A stretch of DNA of 64,000 nucleotides from Struthio camelus. Taxonomy: Eukaryota > Chordata > Aves > Struthioniformes > Struthionidae. The notes beneath the pieces are model-generated. The model had not been told where the DNA came from. It did not search any database and saw only the letters and a program-made list of their open reading frames with translations. The stretch covers positions 72,241,088 through 72,305,087 of the forward strand of contig NC_090945.1 in the NCBI RefSeq assembly GCF_040807025.1, read 5' to 3'. This document shows positions 1-12,000 of this stretch, in pieces. Position numbers and translations under genes: made by a program. Positions within the stretch are counted from its first letter, which is position 1; the number at the start of each line of letters is the position of its first letter.

Positions 1-3000
1 CTTTTTGGTATTCTTTTTTGGTATTTCACCCCCTTCCTAATCTCCGATTTACATCCATATGCTTTCTGTTCCTTTGGTAATTCCTCTCTGCCTTCCTCCC
101 ACCTCATCTCCCCTCTACTTTCCGGCAATTAATATGAATTCCAGTCACTGCTGACAGACTCATGCCTCTCTACATCTTTGAGACTTCTTGTTCTACCCAA
201 GAGCTAACATAACATGAACACCTGGAACCATATGAAGAAGGAACCATATTAATTTATTATAACTATATGACTTCCTTATGTCCTTGCCAAGAGCTATCAA
301 CATATAATTGCTGTGATTCAAATATACCCAGCCATAGCTAATATAGGAAAATCATAAAAGATTTAGATCGGACCTAGAAGGTTTATTGGGACTATTTTAT
401 CATTTCATGAGGTCACTTAGAAGATAAGTTTTTATCATATATTTTCACTGATGCAACTCCAAGAGTGGATGTAATTATGTCCAAAGGTTTTCATCCCCAT
501 ATGGAAAGACGAATAAACTGTACTGACTCAGGGCAATATTACATTAAGTTAATTGTATCCCCCAGGAGGTTTTTCAGTGTTATGACTAGAGTTAAAATGT
601 TCCAATTTCTGTGTATAGGCAAGACCCCAGATGATTTAGATATTTCTTAGGCTTGACCATTACAATCAAATATAGTCTTGTAAATGCTGTTATATTTTCC
701 TAACTCATCTTAAGAGGTCCCTTTTTTTTTCCTTATTATATGTGGTATATAATTTTCTTTATTGCCGACAAAATGATGAAACTATTTTTCTCTGTTTTCA
801 ATAGCTTCATTGCTGGCAGCTAATAAGTTGGTGACAGCATCTGTTTTTATCTTTAATGTTCTAGTAAAAAAAAAAGTATAATTTTTAGGTCAGAAATTAG
901 AAGGAATATATGAACCTAGTACACAGGCAGATGTTTTTTCTGCTGTTTGTGGTTGACTTCACACTTACTTTGCTTTTTGGAGTCTTACTCAGATCACTTT
1001 CATCACTGCCACTGTGGCTTACCAGGTATAGTTACACATATGTTTGGATATAACTTTGTATTTTATGTGCAGTAAAAGAATTTCAGATATCTTGCTCTAA
1101 AACAATATCTCTATATAGAAAAAGAAAAAACCTTTACATAAAGCAGACATGTTTGTTGTCCATTTCCAGTGGGAGCTCCATGGAAATCCAGGGGATTGTT
1201 TTATCCTCTAAAGCATATACCTTTAGCTAGAGGCAAGATTCCCTGTCTGATCGGACAGACTAAGGACACAAAGCCAACTCTTATCACAGGCTGAGCTAGA
1301 ATGATTCTCTAACAAGTCTGCTTTGCTTGATGCCCCAAGAGACACAACCCTTTTCCACACCATTTTTGGTAGACAGCAGAAAAATTCAGAGAGCACATAC
1401 TGCATTTTCGGACATACCAGATTAGAAATTGCTGCTGTGACTTCTTTCACTTTCTAACCAAGCTTACTACATACAGAAACGTATTCACTGTTAAAAAGAT
1501 AACGTCTCACATTGTTATCCCTCCTTACCTGTCTGCGTTTATCTTGTTCAAATCCTACATTAGAAGGGGAAAGGCAAAGAAAAAAGATGCATTTGTTTCC
1601 AAAGCAGGGTCTGTTTTTGTAACTGGAAATACTGGGACATTTTTGAGATAGAGTCATCAGCTAATGCTTTATCTAACATATATTCCTGTACTCTGGCATC
1701 TTAAGAATTTCAGAGTCTTCAATAACCATAATCCCAGTACTGTGCTCCAGAGTAGTTATCCACATTCCAAACGAAATCAGTCATAGGGCTTTACCAAAGT
1801 CGACCAGGAAACCTGCTGTGGAAATGAAAACCTAAGCCCACAGTTTCAGGACCTCAGTCCAAGCCTTAAACCCTGAGCCATCCCAACATACTACTAGCCA
1901 GGAAATCATCTGTATTAAAATACAGGAATATGTTAAACTGAGAACAAGCTGATGGATGTTTTTCTATCCTATCCACTTGACTAGGCAGCCTAGAAGTCAG
2001 ACATTTCCTAAGGCTTAACAAATTGTGACAAAGCATGCCAAATTTTACCACTACCTTTATCACTGCTTAAAAATAACATCAGAGTTTGACATTTGCATTG
2101 TTCTTTCCCTTGCTTCTACATCCATTTCTTTCTACCCACTAAACACAGCTTTATATTTTTTCATGACAGCGTTTATTCTAATGAATGGACCATATCAGGT
2201 CTGTTTCAGTATGTATGGGATCACGCCAGCTTCTAGTGGTTTAGTAGCTACATCCTATACCGAATCATGGGACAAATCCTACCACTTTATTGGCATAGTA
2301 GCTTCACTGACTTTAGTAGAGCTGCTAGTGTGAGTAAGATAGCTCTGACATACTCCTATAGCTACATCAGCTGTATATCATTATAACTAAATTCTGAAAA
2401 GTCACCAGAGCTATATGCTAAATATTGTTGTTTTATCTCATGAGTGAGTGCCCCAGGAACATAACAGGACCTTGACATTTCTGAAATCCATACATCTCTC
2501 CATACAATGTTTTAATGTTAAGGATCACAGAAACTTGTGTGTTATGCATTCTTAGTCCTGACAAGGCTGAATAGCTTAGTATCTATTTCACACATAAGTC
2601 TCTCCCATGTTCAGAGTCTAGGCCTCTTTCTAGTCTCTTTCCACATTTTGCCAGTCACCGACATTCACTGCTCCCTTTTAAGAAGATACTGGTTATATAC
2701 ATTTTCCTATTCCTATTCTTTCTATCACATAATACCAAGATATTACTACTATGTCTTTTCCCCCCTCTATCCAAAAGAGATATGAGGAAAGTTTTTTCAA
2801 ATAGTAGTTTTGTTGACATAGTCCTTAATTTTTAATTAAAATACATTTAGTCTAAATATAAAATACGGTTTTGGACAACATACATACAAACCAAGAGAGG
2901 GATGCCACGATATACTTGCAGTTACTGGGTACATTTTCCAACTTAATTTTACCTGGAAGTCATGAAATGCAAGTCTGTTAGTAAACAGGTATTACACACA

Positions 3001-6000
3001 TTGAAGATTTTTCCCCCACAAGGATATGTAAAGAAATTATGCTCCTCATCAAATATTATTTCCTAGGCAAAGGTAGAATTAGTCTGGCACCTGGATAAAG
3101 TAGATTTCTTTTCAGAATACTGTTTCCTTTCACCATTAAAAAAAAAAATCCCATTCCGATTTTTTTTTTATTTTTAGCAAGTATATTGCAGTACAAGAGC
3201 TTTGCTGAGGGAGGAAAAAAAATGAATAAAATGCATAAATGGAATGAATAAAATAAAATTAACAAATACAAAATAAAACATTCATAGAATAAATAAAATA
3301 TATCAGGAATAAAAACACCTCTTAAAACTGGCAGCTAGTCTGAGTTGCTAGAGAAGCAGCTCCTAAACCAGAGGTTATAAAGGCATTTGGGGTCATAGAA
3401 ATTACGAGTAAGATCAAGAACTTGATAGAAATTCTATTGCAGAAGTGGTATTCGCAACCAGACATGTTGACATCAGATATGAACTGGAAACCAACAGGTT
3501 TCACAGAGGAACTTAGCTCTCAGTCTAATAAACAACTTCACTTAAATCATAACTAAAAATACAGTAATAAATAAAGAATAATGCATTACAGATAAAACAG
3601 AAGAATCTATATGTGAAAGCAGTAGGAAATCTGAGTCTCTGGATAATAAACAACAAAGAAATGCTTGTACTCAAAACTTCAAATATTATCTTGACTATCA
3701 CTAACCAATGGCCATTCCACTGGCAAGAAAGTTTACCTAAGTCCAGAGAGACAGTTTCAAAGAAGATCCAGAAGGATGGATCCAGTGGAAACCGCAGCCT
3801 GAGCCTGAATTTAAGTTCAGTGCAAGACAAGCACCATTTCAAGGCAGAGCACTTATTTATCATGTTGTCTCTAATATAAAATTATTAGTCTACCTGAGAT
3901 AAGTGAGTATTATTGTGTGATCCTAACATCCTTAAGACAAGTAAATTCACTTATTACTAATCTAAAAATATTTCATTCCATGAAAAATCAAGCTGAGGCC
4001 ATATTATCTGTGATTTTTAGTTATGCTTTGCTGAGCTTTTACCTATATAAATTTAAGCTTTTTAAAGAGTATTTTGGACTTTTAAATGAATTAAGGTTTT
4101 GGTGACAGACCTCACATTGAGGTCAAGAGTCTATAAATAGGGTCATCTGTGAATGTGTTCAGAAATGCCGCTGTGGAGGATGAAGATCTCTTTTCATTGA
4201 CAGGCAGGGTAAAGAGCAGCCTCAAAGCGCCTTTATCAACATGAGCTATTTTTGAATACTAATAGAAGCTCCAAAACAAAGAAACTTTCTAGCCCCACCT
4301 GGATGAATACAGAGAAAGAGCTTCATGGCACAAGAGCTCTACCCAGACTTTTTTTCCAAAGACACTCTGAGAATTGCCGTAACTTAGCAGAAACGCAGCA
4401 CTAGTTAGTATTTATACTCACTTGAGCAAAAATAACTCCCATCTTAAAGCCAGGAATTTAGCCTTAGCAACGGCAGTTTTCCTCAAGATTCTCCTATGTG
4501 TTAGTTCCCTGCTCCTGACAGTCATATGGAGTAATATGGTACAACTTAGGAACTAATAACAGAAGATTATATGGGGATGATTTTCTGGAAGAGCACAATG
4601 CAATGAGAATTTCTGTTGAAATCATTGAGGACCAAAAGTGCAAACGAGTGAATTCCGCCACGAGCTTTGCTATTTGGCTGCCATATAATTTTGAAACCAC
4701 TAAATCAAAATGAGATGAGAGGACTATTAGGATTGGGCCTGACATCACTTGCTGAAAGCATAGAAGCAGCTTTTCTTGAGGGCATATCAAAACTGTAGAG
4801 TTGTACCTGCTGAAAGCAAACTTTAAGTGGGATTCATGGGACGAGAGAGGAGAAATGATAATGGGAAGAACAGTTTGCCTCTCACAGATGTATGTGGCTA
4901 GGTGCAGAACTACTTAACAGCTTCCTACCAATCATGTTATGCTCCCTTTTTCTTATGTTATAGATGTGTAATACCCTATACTGAATTTGTATGTTACTGC
5001 ACTTCCTTCCCTCCCCATCACCTTGATGCCTCTGTTTGAAATTTTAGCTTGCAACAAACCAAGCAGAGAATGTTCACACTTTGTCAGATGCATTGTCCCT
5101 CCATTCTGTGTGCTGTCTCTGCCTTTCTCCTGATTTGTAGTACTAACGGAACAGCTTAAACCCTAAACTATGATGCTGGACATCTTTTCAAAATAATACT
5201 TTCTTACAGTGCTGGGTATTACCTTAGCTTATCAGTATGTCTAGCCAGCTTAAAAAAATCGCTAGTATCTTGATGTGTGGCAGCAAATTTTAGCCTTACA
5301 CATTCTGGAAAGGGAGGTTTGGGGGTAGAAAAATTTAGTATTTTTTTGCTGAGAATCTTCTGATTTATTTCAGCCTTGCTTTGCTCTTGCATTGTCCTGT
5401 TTGCCCTGTTAGCACAGTATGCCAGACTTAGGAAAGTCCATTAATGCTTCACTGACATTTTCCTTTAAATATTATTAAAACATTGATATTTAGAAATTCC
5501 AATTTAGATCATGATTGAAGGTTTGCTTTTTTTTTTTTATCTTTAGCAATATAATGCTTAACCAGAAACATTAAGGTATCAAAGAGTAGAAGAATGTCAA
5601 TTTTTGGATTACCGGTCTTCTGAACTTTTGACACCTGGCATTTTACTTGGCTCCCTAAAGAACCTGCTTCCTAGTGAAACTACTGTGGATAACATGACAC
5701 AAGCTAATTAGGACTAACAGATTAAGTGTTGATTTATCACCAGAAGTAACACATGCTATAGGAGGGAAAAAAAAATTATTGCTGAAAGTAAATAAATACT
5801 GGTGATTAGCATTTATAATAATCTTTATTTGCTTGTTACATGGGAAGAATATGGAAGGAATTTTACACAGAAAGCCTATATTAAGGTGTCTGCACATGTA
5901 CTGGAGGGAAGGGGGAGGACAAGGGAGGAAAAAGGAGGTAGTAGATGTGGTCACACAATCTCTTCACCTTCTGTATTTTCCCATAAGAGTTTTCTGTCAC

Positions 6001-8214
6001 CAACTCCATAGCACAGATGCAGGTAGAGGCTACACAAGAGGCCATAAGAAAATATGGATTCAAAATAACTAGAATTCAGTACACATATAATGGAAGGTAT
6101 TTGAGTGTGGTTTCAGCACACTAGTTGGAATAGCAGCCACAAAAGGAAGCTATATTACAACCAAATGAGCCTTGCTCATGAATGCTGGACTGATGCCGCT
6201 CGAGATGTTAACCAGGAAATCCTCTGAGGCTTTAAAAAGTAAAAAAACTTGAGTTATTGTAGCCCAATCCTTACACTACATGTCTAGCTTTTAGAGAGTA
6301 AAAGGTAGAGGAAATAAATCCCATTCTCAATGTAAATTAGCCATCTACCCTCCTCTGTAGTCAATGAAGAGAAATGGACACTGAAAAAGACAATTTATCT
6401 CATCCATCTTAAGATGGAATACATAGCTCTCTGGAGATGGCTATTTCTCTCCACTGACTACAGAATGAGCCTAGATGACTACCTTAGATTAGAGCTGTAT
6501 CTTTTTGATGGCTGAAATGAAATGAGATGAATCTAGGCCAAAATGACTAGAACTTCTAGAAATCCATTTATTTTTCTTTCATCTCAAGTTACCTGCAATC
6601 ACTGGGAACAGTACAGATGATTACATTTTTTTCTGCTCATTAATTTTAATTCATAGCATATCTTACTTTGTCTTATATAAATTTCTTCAAAGATGTCATA
6701 TTCTGTTCAAGTCTAATAAATTCCTACTAAATCTTTGACTCTAGTTAATTTTGCAAAGAGATTATTTTAACCCTGCAGCATAAAATACACAGTATTTCAG
6801 CCTATTTTAAAAGTCTGAACAGTGGTCTGTGAAATGCAAAATCTCTGTTCATTAGTTCTCTGTCACTTTTCCATTTTGTCTTTTTACTGTTAATAGCCAT
6901 TTAAAAGCCAAATCTATAGGCACTATCATATTAGAGAATCAACATTGAGTAATTAGTAGAAGTGTTATTCTGCTGCAACAGAAAGACTTTTAGCAGCTTG
7001 CTTTCCTGCACTGGAATAACTTTCCTTTAGTTTGCTAAGCTAATTAGTACATTTCCTCGCTTTGTTCATATCAAGACGTAAAAACTTCCCCTCCAGCATT
7101 GCACAGGCTAGATCTCTGGATCCAAAGGCACATGGACAGCAGTATTTTCTCTGCTTACTTATCTCTCTTCTCCTCTCCAGAGCAAATGCAAAGGAGAGGT
7201 TCTGAATGAGTTGAGTCTTGGTTCTGCCTTTAGCAGACCACTCTGCACAACCTAACTGATGCCAGTGGGCAGCAAATTAACACTCCACAGAGCTAGACAG
7301 GGCTTGGATGAACAGTATTTCAGGAGAATGCCTGTGTAGAATACCACTCAGAACAGATAATGGGTGACGAAACCAGTATTTTGCTCTGGTCAGTAATCAA
7401 AGAGAAGCAATCTATCCCTTAGTTAGCAATTAATGTTAAAAAAAATAGTCAATTTTTGCTTCTTCTAATGGTTTTGACTGAATGAAACTGAGTATTATCC
7501 TAAATAAAAGTACTGATTGGATTATGGGTACCATTCTAACTATAGCAACTCAAGAATATTCAGAAGGCTTGTTTATTCATGGTAGTATTTAGAAACTCCA
7601 AATTCTTAATAATTTTAGTACTACTTGTTCATCTCCAGAATTGTTTTTTTAACTGTAAAACATGTTCTGTTCATCAAATTAGGAATCACCAGTAGCCTCC
7701 TTCCGCTTACGGGAATCACTGTGTCACTTAGGTGGTAATAAATAGTAAAAAATAGGCAAGTTAAAGCAATAGATAGGTATGTCTTGAGACTATTTTTTTA
7801 AAACTACTCTTTGAGAACATGGGAAAAAGTGGTTATTTCTTAGGTGGCTAGTAGTAGCCCGTGGTTCTCAGGCATATAATTAGTAGTCAGCAGCTCTTGC
7901 AAACCACAGAGAAAGGTAGGGCTGAAGTTACTGCTTGAATGGGATGCTCCCAAAGAAAGCCCTGGCTGCAGAAGACAGCATCCTTGATTCAGTGACTCAT
8001 TAAGTTCTTCATATTGCCACAGAGCTGGAGGAGTTCACACAACATAGGATTCTGTAGTCTGAATGTCACCCTTCCACCTAACATAACCGCTACAGAATCT
8101 CACGGCTATTTTTCCGACACTAGCCTTTTTCATACAAATTAGCAGCTTGGTGTATCCCAGTTTGCCTAATGACACTCTGCCCATCTTTGTAATTCATTCT
8201 TATTTGCTCGGGAT
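1..8214. other. AT-rich non-coding stretch
   Basis: No recognisable gene was found. The longest open frames (102 codons at 2025-2333 on the + strand, 112 codons at 3525-3863 on the - strand) have no recognisable motif and are of chance length for AT-rich DNA. Between 3140 and 3310 there are A and T homopolymers and many AATAAA-like words, and a T run lies near 5529. A piece near 6446-6475 resembles one near 32375-32400 (shared pattern around TCTCTCCA, TGAC, GAGC) and may be an old dispersed repeat, but this is weak. The segment could be intronic or intergenic; the sequence does not decide. Confidence 0.7.
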
Positions 8215-8815
8215 TATTTTTGTACCTGGTTCGTCGTGAGGGCGGCGGCACTGCCCAGGAGGTGACCGAGAAGCGGCCTCGAGGCTTTCTGGTGGGCTCG
8301 TAGACTCGCCGGACGCAACAGGGCGCGGCGGGGCTGGGAGCGGCCGGGGGAGCTGCGGCCGACGAGGCCGGCCTCGGGCGCGGCTCCTGTTAGCGAGGGA
8401 GTTGCTCGGCAGGGGGCACCGCGGCCCGGCCACCGGCGGGCAGTGCGGGCAAGGGCACGGCCGCTGGCGGGGCAGTTGGAACGGGCGTGCAGCCGCTGGC
8501 GGGGCAGTTCGAACAGGCGCGCGGCCGTTAGCGCGGCAGTTGGCACGGGCGCGCGGCCGTTGGCGGGGCAGTTGGCACGGGTGCTGCGGTGTCCCGGGGC
8601 CAGTAGGAGGAGGCGCGCGGCCGCTGGCGGGGCACTGCAAAGAGGGGCGTAGTCGTCGGTAGGGAAGCGCAAAGGAGAGCGCAGCCGTAGAGGGTGGGTG
8701 TAAGCGGGCCCTATCATCGCGAGGCAGTTGAAGTAAGGTCTTGCAGTCCAGTGGGGCAGTACGAACAGGGGACCCGGCCATTGGCAGGACAGGACCCCAG
8801 GCTGCTGCCGGTTCA
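8215..8815. other. GC- and CpG-rich island
   Basis: The base composition changes abruptly from AT-rich flanks to very GC-rich DNA dense in CpG, including repeated GCGCGGCCG-type words. Long frames stay open on both strands (about 193 and 200 codons on the - strand, 86 on the + strand). This follows from the scarcity of AT-rich stop codons rather than from coding, since the translations are low-complexity Pro/Ala/Arg/Gly. The island could be a promoter CpG island, a GC-rich minisatellite, or the 5' part of a retroelement whose tail is the CR1 piece just downstream. On the - strand its low-coordinate edge ends in a donor-like CCAG/GTAC near 8223. No TATA box or known motif was recognised. Confidence 0.6.
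8429..8652. repeat. 32-bp GC-rich minisatellite, about seven units
   Basis: The core CCGCTGGCGGGGCAGTT recurs with a 32-bp period. Copies start near 8461, 8493, 8525 and 8557, and a further clear copy starts at 8621, exactly two periods later. The unit near 8589 is diverged, and a weaker unit precedes the series near 8430. The units differ by point changes such as GCTGG, GTTAG and GTTGG, so the array is not freshly expanded. Confidence 0.75.
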
Positions 8816-8898
8816 TGGTCAGTGCTTTCAGTGTATGTACGGCAACCCCAGGCTTTGCTCCCAGTGCACCTGAGCGTGGGTAAATCCTAGAAGAGATG

Positions 8899-9053
8899 CC
8901 CTGAAAGGCTGTGAAATCTTTGTCCTTGAGGTTGCTCAGGACTTAAGTGGACATAGCCCTGGGCCGTGTGCTCTGATTAGACCTTTTTGGAGCAGAGAGA
9001 TGGACTAAGATGACCTCTGGGGGTCCCTTCCAACCTAAACTAGGATTCTACAC
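8899..9053 (+). mobile_element. CR1 LINE 3' tail fragment (old)
   Basis: The segment matches the end of the CR1 3'UTR. It contains a diverged version of the 'nnCTTGAGGTTNNTCAGGA...GGACAT...CCTGGGC' block, then 'GATGGACTAAGATGACCTC', then 'GGTCCCTTCCAACCTAAAC' and a degenerate end at GGATTCTAC. The divergence from the usual CR1 wording and the loss of clean 8-bp tail repeats suggest an old copy. Nothing of ORF2 is visible upstream. About 80 bp of unassigned sequence separates it from the GC-rich island, so the two may be parts of one internally deleted element or merely neighbours. Confidence 0.75.
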
Positions 9054-12000
9054 GTTATGTCTTTGAGTGTTGTTAAAGAGTTTGTGATGCTGCTCTCTAG
9101 TAAGGCAGGAAAAGTGGAACTACAGTGTTAGTTATTACGATCTTTAGATGCCAGTATAGACAAGGTTCATGGCAGGAAATGATACTCTAGGATGGAGCAT
9201 AATAATGAACAACTGGAGCACACTTGTAATTAGATGTAGGTCTAATGGAGCCCAAATTGCATGTTAAGATGCTTGGAAGAGTCTGCTTAAACTGATATGT
9301 GGATGTGGACAGCTATAGGTAGCGCAGTAGGCTGGGATCTTTACGTTAGTCTTGTATTTACAATGCTTTTCAATACTCAGTGACGTTTTTACATGAGCAG
9401 TGAATTAGACAAGAAAAGGTAAAAGAGAAGCAAAGTGAATGGGAAAGGCAAAGCATGGAAAAGAACAAAGAACAGCGTATACAAAAGACAATGTATTTGA
9501 TACTTTAAAACAATTGTGTATTTTGTCGTTAGCTTTTGAATATAATATTTAAGCAAACCTAATTATTAATAAATTTTATAATCAGTTGAACTCCTATGCT
9601 ATAAATATGGATCATTATTTCAGTAGTTAGACTTGAAAGAGAAATTTTATTGAGTTTAAATGGCTTTTTCTCTGAGAGTTTGCCTAAAATAGAAGAAAGA
9701 AGTAGCCTTTGGAAGTAAGGTTTCTGCCTTTCATTGTGTGGAGGATTTTGCTAGAACCTTTCAGAATGGTCATCACGTTCTAACTAGCCAGCTGACATGT
9801 TTGAGGATGTATATAGCATGCATATGAACAGAGAACTGGGAGGCATTTTATACCACAATTAATTTTCTAATGCAACCCTGGAAAACTAGGTCGGGCCCCA
9901 GAGTTTTTCACAGGGAGCTATCAGATACAAATATGTGAGTTGTGTGAGACTGCAGACAAGATTTTTAACTTCCTGTGGTTTACTTCAGTAGTTACAACAT
10001 ATTAAAAATGGCATCTTAAGTAATTAACATCTCCCCCATAAAGCTAATGAACACTGCATTAATAATCTCACCAGTCTATACCCGCTTTTCCCATGTTTTT
10101 TTCTCATAGAAACAGAACAAGTGATCCTAAGTTTTCTGGTCTTATGGCTGGTTCTAGAGTAGTATTTATCTAGGAATCACCCTTTCCAGGGCTCAGCTCA
10201 CATCACTGAAGAAGCAGGTACATTTGCACAGGCAAATAGGCTTTGATAAGAAAAAGTGTTATTTCCGCTGAAGTTGTGGTTCTGAAACAAAATCAGAAAT
10301 GTTAATTCCAGTTTCTCTGGAGGGAAAATCAGCAAGGATTGTCGAAGTGATAATAATTTACACTCCTCTCAAAAGAGTGTTGCAGATGAGAAAAATGCTG
10401 TACTTTAGTCTGTGTTCTGATTTTTGTTTAATGAATGGAATTCTTTCTTTCTTCATAATGAACTTTAGGACTGGAAAGGCCTTAGCAGTTAGACCAATCA
10501 TTGTTCTATTGTACTATATAATTAATGACAACATTTTAAGAAATTAACAGAATACTGCCTGATGAATAAAGTTACGAAATGATTACCTTGGACTGCCAGC
10601 CTCCAGCTCATTTGATCTTAGGTTTAAAAGTGACTTCCATTGAACACAATCTAGTTTGGGCAGTGATAAGGCATTTGAAAAAGCCATTTCATACTTTTTC
10701 ACATACTTGGAGAAAGAAGGCCCTACACCACTGAACTTTGTTAGGGATGCAATGGGAGAGCAAAATTTAAAAAATGCAGGGAGATGAATGTATAAGTGCT
10801 TTCCATGCTTGATTGCATAGGTAGTCCCTTTGCTTTTACAGTGGAAGTACTTGCATTTGTGAGCATTTCTGTACTTATATTGGTCTTGCAGTTGATAAAC
10901 TAGGAACTGTTGCTGTCATGATAGTCATGCTAATAATGGTGTTGTCTTCTATTTTCCACATTGCTGTGTAGAAATATTATATCACAAGTTAGCCTGAGAT
11001 ACCCCTCAGCTCAGAATTTTAAGGCTCTAACCATTAGGTAGCTGCAAACACCATGCCCATGAGGATGACCATCTAGGTACAAATCTAGCAGAGTGAATAC
11101 ATGTTTTAAGACCCTGTTTCAAAGACCACCTATTGTATTGATCTAATAGAGTATGTGCTGAAAAGATGCACTTTTCTAGCTATACTGACATAAGTCAGCT
11201 TTGTAACTTGAAAGTGGCATCTGATGGTCCAAGCTGCAAAGCAGTATAACCAAATTGTGAAAGAAGAAGTTGATATCTACAAGGAAGTTGTGCTCAATTT
11301 CCTGCAATACTATTTCATGGAATGTCTAGTCCAGAATATATATATGCATACAGACATTCATTTCCTGTCTTTAGCTTAATTTATATGTGAAAACTCCCAG
11401 CTCTATGTGTAGATGAATCATAATTCAGAAGACGATACTTCCTTGCAAACTTTGGACTTTGTCCTTTAATGTAGCTTTCCCACCTGGGCCAGACTTGGTT
11501 GCAACCTGACTGTATATATTTGCATATATTCACATGAGTATAATGACATATATAATCTTGGAAATCTGTAAAAATTTTTATTCCTTGAATGAGAAAAGGG
11601 GTGTGAAGGAGCTTAAAATGTTCTTCTTATTCAAGGATAAAGAGTATGGAAGTAGTGCCAAGCTTGGGTTCTTAATGTGTCCTTCGAGGAATGCAGCTTA
11701 AAGCAGACATGTATGTCTGCATCCTGTTCACTATTTTCAGAACGTAAGACTACATATAAAACAAGGGAGCACTTTGTCCAGTTATTTCACTTCATCTGAC
11801 AGTCTGCATAAAATAGATAAAATACAAAGATTTAGCGAAGTAAATCCATGTGCCTGAAAGACAGCTGAATTCTGTCACTGATGTCAAGGACAGTTCCAAC
11901 ACTAGATATATCTGTTAAACTATCTAACCTGAGCAAAATTTGAAAACAAATAAAGTAAGTGAATGATTCAACTCTCTTTGATTTATCAGTTTGGCTTTGG

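Noticed and set aside
969..1554. Microexon-like segments on the - strand at 969-1017 and 1529-1554 with good donor sites
   Set aside because: They can be joined in frame (DLNKINADS, then SDESDLSKTPKSK), but one is only 26 bp, the acceptor of the other is weak, and no further linked exon supports them.
3220..3305. Cluster of AATAAA words as polyadenylation signals
   Set aside because: The region is simple A/T-rich sequence in which AATAAA arises repeatedly by composition. There is no transcript upstream to terminate.
2025..3863. Open frames of 102 codons (+, 2025-2333) and 112 codons (-, 3525-3863)
   Set aside because: No motif, no family resemblance and no splice or promoter context. Frames of this length are expected by chance in 64 kb of AT-rich DNA.
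8200..8816. Overlapping long open frames on both strands (193 and 200 codons on -, 86 and 69 on +)
   Set aside because: They are open because the island is GC-rich and repetitive. The translations are low-complexity Pro/Ala/Arg/Gly, differ completely between frames and show no domain.
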